Positions 37,389-48,900 of a stretch of 64,000 nt of DNA are shown here, piece by piece (position 1 is the first letter of the stretch; every line of letters begins with the position of its first letter). The stretch lies in contig OZ176054.1 of the NCBI GenBank assembly GCA_964247055.1, forward strand, positions 12,834,001-12,898,000, written 5' to 3'. The stretch comes from Paragordius varius (lineage: Eukaryota; Nematomorpha). The notes under the pieces were generated by a model. That model saw only the letters and a list, made by a program, of their open reading frames with translations. It was not told the DNA's origin and made no database searches. The position numbers and the translations under genes are program-made.

Positions 37389-39689
37389 TTAAATCGTTGT
37401 CTCAATAGTACTGTAAAGTACATCATAGCTTATTTTAGGGCTACCAGGGTAACTGCGAAACGTTACCGAGTCTTTTGACTGTTCTTTACTATCCTGGCGT
37501 TGAGATATGTTCAAAGTTACATTTTCAGTGGAGCCTATATCAAAACTTTCACATTGGCTTTCATCAATAGTTTTGTTTATGATAGGAGAAAGTGTATCGG
37601 GTGAAAAGGGAAGGAGAGCTTTTAAATTATTTTTCGGATATTTGTCCGATTTTTCTTGTGTATTTGAATCAGCTGTTTTTGCTAGTCGGGGCGTATTCGG
37701 CAAAAGATTATCCAGATATGTATCGTCCCGTTTTTGATCGGATATTGCTTGATGATTATTGGGTAATGTTGGTTCTTTACCCATATTTTTTAGGTTTGAG
37801 ATGTATGTAGAAAAATATTTAATAATTTTATTCCCACCATTGTCAGTGCCCTTTTTGCGATGGTGTTGAAGATGTTGGGCACTACTGTGTTTAGCCTTGC
37901 TAGCTTTTTTATACTTTTTCCTACGGGCCGCTAAGCCAGGACACAGCAGTTCAAGAAACGCATTGTAAAAACTTTTGGAAAGAAAGGAATACAGAATGGG
38001 ATTAACGCACGAATTCATGTAAGCCAAACAATTAGCAGCCACCAGAGCCGGTTGAAAGGCCGATCCAAATTCATGGGTCGAAAAATTGTGGATCATAAGC
38101 ATAATGTGGATAGGGAGCCAGCAAAGTGCAAACACGACCACGACAATAACGGTTAACCGTGTCACTTTTCGCTTGTTTTTGAGGTGGGATCCATCATTAG
38201 CTTTGTTCAGCAGTATAGCTGCCAACGATGTTTTTCCATTCCCGGAATCATTATTCATTCCATTGGCTCCAACATTCTTTCGGTAACATATTCGACTAAG
38301 TCTGAGTGGAACTTCACTGCTAAAGCTGGCGTTTTCATCATGGAATCTCCGGGAATCTCTTAGATGATCCGTAGAGGATTCTTCGGTCTCTATAGTAGTT
38401 GATGCTTTGTAATAGGGTGATAATGTAGTAGCTGTATTGTTTGTGGAAGAACGATTGGCATTAAAGTGATAATTAAATGGATTCTTCAATTTTATCTTAA
38501 TTTTTTGGGGTTTGATATTACCCTTATTATTTCTTGTGTAAAGGGAGGATTCAGTTTGACTACATTCATGACTAGAGCACGATGGTTTTTGAATGGATGA
38601 CACACCTTTTCTATAATTGTAAGGTTTAGGTGTACTGTGATCAGTGACAGTTATATTGTGACAACGAGAAGAAGGTTGTAAAAAACTGGCCGATGTCTGA
38701 CTCTTTTCCCAAAGGGCCCGTATCAGGATTATATAGAGGATACAAATTGTACTTATGGGTAAAACGAATGTCATAATAAAAAAGAGTGAATAAAATATTT
38801 GTGGAAGGAGCAGAGATCCGGGTAACATGATGCAGGCCGACCGGTTTTGACCGCCAAACTCATATTCCACCTTTTGGTAAATGAAAAACACGGGGATATT
38901 TAACGTGAAAGAGCCTATCCACACAGCCACCATGATATATACCGTTTTATTGATGGTACACAGGTAAAGTGATCTCATGGGATATACTACAACAATATAT
39001 CGTATAACTGACATAGATACTAGGGTATAGACACTGGCATAAGCACATACATTTATCATGTATTGCACAAACCGACACCAAACATCGGAGAATGGCCATT
39101 GCGCTAAAGCATATTGGGTCCCAGTAAAGGGAACACAAATCAGGAGGAAACTTATATCAGCGATGGCCAGATTGGCTATTAAAACATTTGTGGCACTGCG
39201 GAAATGTTTATTGCGTACAATGACAAGAACAACCAGGGAATTTCCAATCAACCCTATAATTATGATTATGCCAAAAATGAGTGGGACAACTATAGACAGA
39301 ATATTCTCGAAAGATCTAACATCTTGATACTCCTCGGTTGAGTATGCGTCGGATAAATTGGCATCTATATTACTATCATTCAGGGTAAGATTCGTGGCAG
39401 TCGCATTGAAAAGGGAGCTATTGGAAGCAAAGGTTTGTTGTAAGGTTGAAGCGATCTGCTTTAAAATTATGGATAAATTGTAATTTCCTGAAATGTCTTT
39501 CAATCGATTGCCCTTTGACATATTGGAAGAGAAAAATTGGCCAACGGAATATGGATTCCGAGATATATTATGAGCAAAAAGTACCTTATTTTTGTTATTA
39601 GAGTTAATACTACTCCCTCCACGGTAACCAATGTTATAACCATTTTGTTGCGATAAGGTTAAAAACGATGTTAGGAGTGTTGGGAACAT
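37389..39689 (-). CDS. Class A peptide GPCR, allatostatin-A/galanin receptor type, intronless, 766 aa
   Basis: A single exon; I chose the ATG at 39689 because it is the first Met after an in-frame TGA. The N-terminus (~125 aa) opens with a hydrophobic signal-like stretch and carries many N-glycosylation sequons. Seven membrane segments follow, with GLIGNSLVV in TM1, NLAIADISF in TM2, an ECL1-TM3 cysteine (C205) and ECL2 cysteine (C286), FALCWLP in TM6 and NPILYSF in TM7. NLAIAD, CVPFT and the TM3 text CAYASVYTLVSMS fit insect allatostatin-A and vertebrate galanin receptors. Two oddities: the DRY motif reads I-R-Y (codon 39003-39005), and ICL3 is about 180 residues where relatives have roughly 25-30. 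The ~180-residue tail is Lys/Ser rich and ends ETTI, a class I PDZ-ligand pattern. An AATAAA on the minus strand lies at 37245-37250. The peptide ligand cannot be read from sequence; other neuropeptide receptors of this clade remain possible. Confidence 0.92.
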   Translation of the reverse strand: MFPTLLTSFLTLSQQNGYNIGYRGGSSINSNNKNKVLFAHNISRNPYSVGQFFSSNMSKGNRLKDISGNYNLSIILKQIASTLQQTFASNSSLFNATATNLTLNDSNIDANLSDAYSTEEYQDVRSFENILSIVVPLIFGIIIIIGLIGNSLVVLVIVRNKHFRSATNVLIANLAIADISFLLICVPFTGTQYALAQWPFSDVWCRFVQYMINVCAYASVYTLVSMSVIRYIVVVYPMRSLYLCTINKTVYIMVAVWIGSFTLNIPVFFIYQKVEYEFGGQNRSACIMLPGSLLLPQIFYSLFFIMTFVLPISTICILYIILIRALWEKSQTSASFLQPSSRCHNITVTDHSTPKPYNYRKGVSSIQKPSCSSHECSQTESSLYTRNNKGNIKPQKIKIKLKNPFNYHFNANRSSTNNTATTLSPYYKASTTIETEESSTDHLRDSRRFHDENASFSSEVPLRLSRICYRKNVGANGMNNDSGNGKTSLAAILLNKANDGSHLKNKRKVTRLTVIVVVVFALCWLPIHIMLMIHNFSTHEFGSAFQPALVAANCLAYMNSCVNPILYSFLSKSFYNAFLELLCPGLAARRKKYKKASKAKHSSAQHLQHHRKKGTDNGGNKIIKYFSTYISNLKNMGKEPTLPNNHQAISDQKRDDTYLDNLLPNTPRLAKTADSNTQEKSDKYPKNNLKALLPFSPDTLSPIINKTIDESQCESFDIGSTENVTLNISQRQDSKEQSKDSVTFRSYPGSPKISYDVLYSTIETTI

Positions 39690-41016
39690 AATGAATAATA
39701 TCAAAAATGTTTTTTCAAAAATGGCAAATATAGATGATTTTTTATCTCCAATATCTCATTCAATTTATGATCAATCTGATCAATTTAATCCTATGGGATT
39801 TAGAGGAATTGTATTTGATTTTAGCCATATACAAGGAGTTGGCTATTTTTTGGTTTTTTTCTGTCATAATTAATCCAGAATGCACTGAGAATCAAGAAAA
39901 TACAATTAATACAAGGCTTAAAAAGCCAAATTCATAGGAAAAGACAATGAAAAAATTTTCCCCCACAAACATGTAAAATTATGTAAATTCATTTTCTGCA
40001 ACATATTTTATTAATGGACAAACCCAGACCCTCTCGGAAATATATTTCCTTTTTTGATTGATGTAATGTTTTAAGATGTTGGATGTGTTTGCATGTAATG
40101 ACAAAAATACCAGGAACTATGGATTATTTAATATAAAATGGCTATTCGATAGACTTTGGTATATATAAAATAATTTTAACAAGAAAAAAAATAAAATTAT
40201 CAATAAGTTACATATATATTTATATTAGTTTAGAGATGATTGAAATCTGAGCTATTTGTAAATTTTTATTATTCTTGTGCTAATCGCCTATGCAATCCAA
40301 TGCAATGTTAAAATAATATAAACAATATTTTTTTTTAAAAAAAAAAATTTTTTAAAAAAATAAGATTAAAAATACCACAATAAAAACAATAAAATAATTA
40401 TAAATCGCTGATAATAATAATCTATATATTTATCATAAGAAAGCTGTGAGATCTCAAATTACCAATTTATTATGTTATAAAAACAAAACAAAAAAAATTA
40501 TATATTTTTTCATATTATTATCTCATCAACAAATTTTTTTAGATCTTTGCTTTTCTTATATAATAATTACACTATACTAGAAAACTTTGCAATCTAAGCC
40601 TAACTATATATGTCACAAATATTTTGACAATATATATATATATATACTATTGCTTTTAGTTTATAGAGTAAGTATTAATCAGAAATTGACCTAGAAATTC
40701 CTCTCTGCGTTTGTAGGATGCAAAAAAAATTATGCACACTTTATACAAAAATAAATCTGATAAGGGGAAATTTTTTTTATTTCAGAGCAAAACACTAGCA
40801 CAAGACTTATTAACATAAGTTACAGTTATAACTGTTATACTTAAAACTTATTAGTAGAGAAGAAAGAATAAATCATAATTTATTTAACAAGAAGACTAAT
40901 TATATATATATATATACTTCATCTCTAATTTTGTCTTTTGTCTTTATTTTAGATATTATCAGAATAAGAGTTAAGAGTGTCTTAAAAGAAAGTTATCTAT
41001 ACATATCATTATTTTT

Positions 41017-41020
<4 letters not shown>

Positions 41021-41070
<50 letters not shown>
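41021..41070. repeat. TA microsatellite, longest in the window
   Basis: 25 TA dinucleotides. Confidence 0.95.
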
Positions 41071-41073
<3 letters not shown>

Positions 41074-41549
41074 GACAAATTTTTGATCTAATTTTTTATA
41101 TTATAACTAAATATAGTTAGTAAGTCTAATTATAATATATATTGATTAATTGAGGGATAAAATTCCTTAACCTTTTAAAGGGGAACATTCAAACTAAATA
41201 ACTTATCAAATAAAACTCTATAATTATATAAAGAAATTATTAGACTCATGGGCACCACAATCCAATTAATCAATCATTTATTACAAAAAAATAAAAATTT
41301 TAACTCAATAAAACTAATTAAAAAATAAATCTCTATCAATATTTTTTGTGTGAATCTTAAAAAAATGTTACGCATTGGAATGTAAGAAAGAAATGATTAA
41401 TCTTTTATATGAAATACATAGTTCAGAAAAAATGGAATTTTTAAGATAATAATTATACCTGCTATATATACCAAGATTAATTATTACAATGAACATCAAT
41501 AATTATTGGTTATAAGGGTTATGTAATTGGTGGTCGATGGAAATATAAT

Positions 41550-41843
41550 TATAGTAAAAACTGAAATTATACGGACGAAACGTAATAATATAAAGACGAA
41601 TATTTTTTTATTAAAAACAACCAACCATACTTTTTAAATCTTGATTATGTTAAATATATCTGATTGTTTTATACTGCAAAGTATAAAATAGAGATTTAAA
41701 TTGGTAACACAATCTATTTTTGGTTATACGATCGTAATATAATGATTTTTATAGGGTAATTTAGGGTTTAAAAAGAAAGTATGATTTGTAAAAAAAAGTT
41801 TTATTTTTATACGTTTTGTCGGTATAATTTCAATTTTACTCTA
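41550..41843. mobile_element. Family-1 inverted-repeat element
   Basis: TATAGTAAAAACTGAAATTA start, ATACGTTTTGTCGGTATAAT right arm, end TTTTACTCTA. Confidence 0.82.
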
Positions 41844-42993
41844 ATATAAATGATCAAGTGATCTGTGTATAATAATTTAAAAAAACAAGCAATTTTTTTT
41901 CGTATATACATTTTGTGAGTTTTACCTATTTTCGTGTTCTTTTTTAAGTTGGACTGATTTGATTTTTTTAAGCATTATCGTTTTTTATGAAATATAAATT
42001 CGATTTTTATTACCAATCTTTATAATTTTAAATAATAAACCAAAAATAAACCGTTTTAACCGATTTTTTCCTATGCTATAAGAGGAAAATACGTGAAATT
42101 TTCTCTCATTTGCGCAATTTATGACCCAATAATAATTTTTATATTAAGACTTTTTTGTGGAACTCTTTCCTAAGCAGTCTCTTTACCGCAAGAATAAACT
42201 TCCTTGTCTATAGAAAAGATTTCCTCTTTTTCAACTTAAAAGATTTTATAGCCAAAATTAATCTTCTTGATATGATAGGTAAAAGTTTTAATTAAACAAA
42301 ATGGTTTAAATTTAATGGGAATATTTAGTATTTTTTGATATTAATAAATTATTTATATATTTTTTATTGATGGATGGATTCAGTAGTCTTCTTAAAATTG
42401 CCAATTTTGTCGTATATTCTTTCGAAATTTTTTTTACAAAATACTCAAATTTTTTAAAAGGAAATATATAATTTACACCAATTCGTTGTCCATGTTAAAA
42501 ATAAATGACCTTACACCTATATGTCCATAATATATTTTCGTTAAAAGTTATGAAAAAGTATCCAACAAATAATCATAAATATAGATTGTGATAAAGAAAT
42601 GATAAATGTTTTATACAGATAATATGTGTAAGTAGTTAGCTGATCAAATTTTAGATTAACTATTGGTGTGGTTTCTTCCTGTTTTACACTTAAAAAGCTT
42701 TCAATATCAATAAATATTTTTTCTCATAAAAGTCAATAGTATTCTCTTTTTAAACATATATATAATTACTAATCAAAAGAAGATGATCAATTATATCTAT
42801 TTAATAACTTGCTGGAAAATCAATAGTTTCCAATATAGATAGATAGATTTATATCTTCTCAAATTTTGATATAAAAATAAATCTACTTAAAAAAGCCAAA
42901 TACCACTTATAATTATTATCTTTTATAAAATATAAAACCTAAACATGTCGATAAATTATAAAAATAAATGCAGAAAAATTCGTATAAAAATAC

Positions 42994-45900
42994 CTTTTTC
43001 TCTATGGATGGGTGGATACATCACATGGCTGTCGTAATCCTGTTTATTCCTATACGAAAAATATAATTTTTTATAAATACAGATCTTTATCGAATTTGCA
43101 AATTGATTTACAGACAAAATGTAAACGTATAAAGACAAATATTTTTTACAAAAGACAACCATACAATTTTTAAACGCAATTTTTGGAAATATATCTGATT
43201 GTTTTAAACCGCAAAGTATGAAATAGAGATGTAAATTGGTACGACACTCAAATATATATTTTACAATTGTAATGTAATAGTTTATATTTGAAAAATTAAG
43301 GTTTAAAAAAGTAATGTTAACCTTAAAAAAAGCATATTTGTCTTTTAGTTTTTACATTTACCTGTAAAATTTAGGATAAACTTAATATATTACCTTTTAG
43401 AGTCTAATGGCGTTTGCTTGTGCTCAGAATTATAAATGTAGAAATTTTGGCTATGAGGATGGTGATTATATTGATGTATGAGATCAGTGAAACATCCAAA
43501 TTCGGATTGATCCATTAAAGTATAATCTATAAGATATAAACGAAAATAAAAATTAAAAAAATATATGCAGAACACGATAGCTAAAATAAGGGTGTACCCA
43601 ACGCTTTATATGGTTAACCGCCTGATAATATAGATATATTTTGCCTTAAATTTTTTAAATCCATGTTTCTTGTCTTATCGAGTGTGTTTAAAATATAATA
43701 TTAAAACGCAAAAAAATTTCCCTTACTATAAATTACAGTAAAAACTGATATTAACGTAAAAATATAAAAACAAATTTTTTCTAAAAGACAGCCATACTTT
43801 TCTAATCTTGATTTTTTCAAATATTACTCGTTGTTTAAATGGTAAAGTGTGAAATAGAGATATATATCATTAATACAATCTATTCTATAATTTACAATTG
43901 TAACTAAATAGCTTTTATAGAAAAGTTCAAGGTAGTATGGTTGTCTTTTAGATAAAAATATTTGTCTTTGTATTTTTAAGTTTTGTCCGTATAATTTCAT
44001 TTTTTTATGTAATATAAAGTCGCTCAAAAAAGTATTTTGTTTGCAATCAGTATATACCTTTCCTCTCTGCTTTTTTAACAATTTCCAACTTGATGATTCC
44101 TTGTTCACTATGAGAATGAGATTTTTTAGTGCTTTTGCCTTCCAACAATATTTCAAGATTAACATTGGAAATATTGGTGGCCATAATTAATTTATAGGCT
44201 TGTTGAACTGAAAAGTTGGTGATATCTACATCATTTATACTGACGCATTCGTCCCCAGGCTCAAGAGATCCCAATCTAATATTTTGTAGAAAAAAAATGG
44301 ACAAGTTAAATTTTAAATTTTTGATAAATAAAATTTTTGAGAAAATAAAAAATTAATTGGTACCTGTATGCCGGACTTCCCTTTTTTATGTCACTAATTA
44401 CCAGCGGTTCCCCAAATTTTCGATCAAATCGACCTGATATATATGGATAATAAAAATAACACAAAAATTAATATCTAAAAGGACATATAATTTAAACAGC
44501 CATAGTTTATCCCTACATAAACTATGTTATTACAATTTTAAAATATATATAAATGAGTGTATTACATTCATTTACATCTCTATTCTTATTAAAAATCATG
44601 ATTTAAAAATGTATGGCTATCTTTTTCTATAAAAATATTTGCCTTTAGGTTTTTACGTTTTGTCCTTATAATTTCAAAAAATAGTGGATTGCATTTAAGA
44701 AAGACAGTAAACTGATAGATTAAATAAAGACTCGTAAATCGGATTCCAATATCATTGTGTTCGGGTTTTCGTACAATTTGCACAGCAAATTTCCCACAGT
44801 TTGGTACAATGGAAGTGGCCACTTTAAATTCAATCCCTAGTAAGCAATGTTTAAATCCTCCGGCGTTATTGAGTTTCCCTGGACTTTGAGAAATTTTTTC
44901 AGCAATTTTTTGAGCTCTTGATTGCCCTCTCTCCATGGCCAAGTCGGAAACATTGCAATTATTTATGCTTAATATACGATCTCCTATTTGTAGGACACCA
45001 CATCTATTGTCCATCCAATAAAATAAAATTTATAAAATATAAAATATGTGTTTTTAGTTTTCATATAATTCCAAAGTTAATTACCGATCAGCTACGCTAT
45101 TCTTTTCAATGTTTGTGATGCAAGTGTATAAAATTTCATTCCTTATCCCAATTTTGTCCTATTTTAAACAAATATAAAAGTTGTAAAGAGTATTGAAAAA
45201 AAATTCAGAGTGAAAATATTTTTTTATATAGACAAAAATACTTGTAGAGCTATTCCAAGACCTGTTTTAGCCATAAAATCTAAATTAATTTGGTGTTTTT
45301 CCCATCTGTACACTTGTTGATGTTGGAGATAGGAGGAAAGGGTCGAATTCCGACCTTTTGTATATTATAGTAAATTAAATTTTTTAGCGAAATATTTCAT
45401 TCTTAATTTTACAAGTAATGAATAATAAAAGACATAAAATTAGTCCAAACTACTAAATTTCAAATATGTATTTAAGATGATTTTATTATTGTGTCAACTT
45501 ATCTTAAAGGTTTGCGTTGTGTTTAAGGGTAATGCTTAAAAAAATAGATTTGATCAATCATACTTTCATATGGTTTAGGATTTGTAGTAGGATATTTAAA
45601 TGTTTTCGCTCCATCCTTTCTGTGGCATTTGACTTTTTTAGTTTTCTTTGATTCGGCTTGTTCAAACGAAGAATCCATAGTTTCTGACTCAAAGCTTCGA
45701 GAACAATTTATATCATCCGTGATTAAATTAAGGGAGTCTTTATCATCGACTAAAGTAGGCAAAAATTAATAAGATTTTACAGTAAAATCGAAATACAACA
45801 GAAAAACGTAATAACTTAAAGACGAATATATTTTCAAAAAACCGCTGTACTGTTTGAAACTTACTTGATTATTTAAATATAACTCATTGTTTTAAATGGT

Positions 45901-48900
45901 AAAGTATGAATTAGATATGTAAATTTAACACAATGAATTATATATTTTACGATTAAATAGCTTATATAGAGTATGATTGTTTTATTAAGATATCCATATA
46001 TTTTACCCTTCAATATAATTAAAATTAATATTCTTAAATATTTTTTTAAAAGCATTTATTGTTAAAAAACCTACCTAGTGAAGTTAACTCCTGGACATCA
46101 TCACTTAATTGATGGGTCGAAGGGTGGTTGAATTTTTTAGCCATTTTCCTATTTCCACCATAGGCACTGTTAGACTCGTCGTCATTGCGTTTTCTGTTTG
46201 TACGTCGGCATTTTTTATTAACTTGCAAGTTTTTGGATTTTTTTTCGTTGCAGTCATGGACATCTTTTGTTATTTGACGACTATTTTGTTTTGGAGTATC
46301 ATGAGATTTTGTATTAAAATTAGTGTTGTTTTTGAGCAAAACCAAACGTAAGCGGCTAGAATCCTTGGAGTTTTCACAAGTATTTAAAAGTGTATTTGCT
46401 TCATCCAAACTCATATGACAAGTATCAATATCATTTATATTGAGGATTATATCACCGACAGAAATGATACCACATCTAATTTTTGAGTAATGTCAAAAAA
46501 TAATAAAATTATGTATAATGTTCGTTCTTATAAATGTATCATATATAAAATTTAATTAAGAGGCTTTATGGTTTGAAACAGCCTGTCTACGCTAAAAATG
46601 TTTACGATCAACCAGTGAATGAATGCATATATGCTAAATCAATGATTTTTTTACGATTATTTAATGTAAATATACAACATATCAAAATTAAACCTAAAAA
46701 TACCGTGAAAGTTTTGAATGCATTTATGAATCCACACAATAATTTTCATATTATTGTAAAATAACATCGCAAAATAAATTACCTATCGGCACAGGTAGCT
46801 GGGATAATTTTTTTGACCCCAACGTATCGTTTTTGGCCATCCTCAATCATTACTGAGTTATTTTTCTCGTCACTTTGTGTTGTTGAATTTAGCAAACTTA
46901 TATCGTTGACTAATTTCTCATGTTTGGCATTCAAAGCCATTTTGGCCAAAATTAACCCAATATTTTCGGATTTATTTCTTTCAAATTCTATCATAATCTT
47001 TTGATGATTATCATACTGTTTTTCATCTAAAAGATGATAAAAAAACTTAATTTAAACGATAAAATAAGGTATAAATTTTACATACCGTATTTGATAGTGT
47101 CATATTCAAAGGTGAATGTCGCCTCTTTATTGTAATGCTTTGTAAGGCTAAGAAATTCAGTAAGGGTTGTGTTTTCTAAATTCAGGTTATCCATGAACAA
47201 TATTCTATCGCCGGGTTTAATTGAGCCTTCCCTGTAAAATAATATTATATTATTCATGTATAATAAGTCATTTATTATTCAATAAGGGGGTATTTCTCCA
47301 AATTCATATCCTGAAATAAATTTGGACTAAATTTTAAATAAATAATTTTAATTTATTGATTTGATTTCACAGTAAAAATAGAAACATACGGACAAAAGGT
47401 AAAAATATAAAAACAAATATTTTTTTCTAAAAGATCGACTAGAATAATCTAAATATAACTCATTTTTTAAACTGCAAAGTATAAAATACAGATGTATATT
47501 GGTATCGCATACATTATTATGTGTTTTACAATTGTAATTAAATAATTTACATAGGAAAAATAAATTTTAAAAAAATTGGTTGTTTTTTTAAAATATTTAT
47601 CTATATATTTTTACATTTTGTCCGTATAATTTTAATTTCGACTGTTTTATTATTTTAAGCAATATATAATATTAAAAAATAACCTATCTGCTGGTCCACC
47701 AACCCGGACACTTGTGACCACAAAAGGAACGAAATCGGAATTGTAATCACAATCGAATTGGGTTTTAGGTTTTATAAATTTTTTGGATATTCCATTGTGT
47801 TGCGATGATACGATTTGAACATCTGAACAATTTGGTTTATTATTACTGTTTTTGTTATAACTAAATGTGTTTGGTGACAAAGGGTGAGAGGACATAAAGG
47901 GTGTACTCAAAAAATTTTGACGGCCCCCTCGCACCACAAACCCGAAACCGGGTTGATTTTCATCTTTTCGAAGTCGACATTTGTATTGTTTGAAGCAAAT
48001 TGTTTTTGGGTTCATTAACATTGACGTTGTATTCGTTTCTTCAAAATTACCTTTAAGGGAAAAAAATCAAAATCTATCATAAAGTAATAGTAATAATTGG
48101 GTAAAAAACGGTATTTAAGAATATTTTCAAAGTTCTAAAAATAAAACTTCTATTAGGAAATCAAATGGCTAAAAAATCTTTATATATATTTCATCCTTAA
48201 GTTTGGAAAAAACTTGATTTGAAATAAAATGTTTTGCATACACCGTAAATTATTATTGGGTTTGGGTAAGACGTATTCGATTTCGAATTGAACACCGCTT
48301 GTTTTACGATCACTGATGAAGTTATCGATTTGATTGGGTTTCAATTGACTTACCTTGTGACCATTTATGCTAACAAGTCTATCACCCGGTTCAAAACTGT
48401 CATTTCTGTTTTATAAACACAATATATTTTATGAGTTTAGTTTAAATACAGTAAAAATTTAAGTTATACGGACAAAACATAAAATATAAAAAGACAAATA
48501 TTTTTTTCAAAAGACTATTGTTCTTTTAAATAATATTTTTCATACTTAAACTGCAAAGTATTAAATAGCGACGTAAAGTGGCAACACACAAAAATATATT
48601 TTACTATGAAAAAAAGGTTTAAAACATATGGTATTGAAAAAAATGGTCGTTATTTTACGGTTCGTCTGTATAATTTCAATTTTAACATTGCTTGATTAAA
48701 GTATAAAATGTCTGTAAAATAAAATCTACCTGTGAGCTAAAGATCCTGGTTTAATCGAAGCTATACGAACCCCTTTATTTTTGTGATTTTCTAGAATACA
48801 AATAATTATATAGGCAATCGACCATTTTAAATATTTTAAATAAATTGAGAGGTTTTTGTTTTTAAACTTTTGACTTACAATACCTTATTTTAAATTTAAT

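Larger units (their letters stand above)
39690..42993. other. Receptor 5' flank and possible GRIP 3' region
   Basis: Very AT-rich with TA runs. Besides the family-1 copy at 41550 I find no firm exon. A possible 21-nt microexon (minus strand, near 42200, flanked by TATAG and GTAAAG) is in phase with the tentative last GRIP exon but is too short to claim. Confidence 0.4.

Noticed and set aside
41021-41070. Long TA run considered as a promoter or replication element
   Set aside because: Simple microsatellite with no associated gene start; many similar runs occur throughout the window.
42310-42460. About 50-codon minus-strand frame considered as a further GRIP exon
   Set aside because: No PDZ-like text, no clear acceptor or donor, random-like composition.
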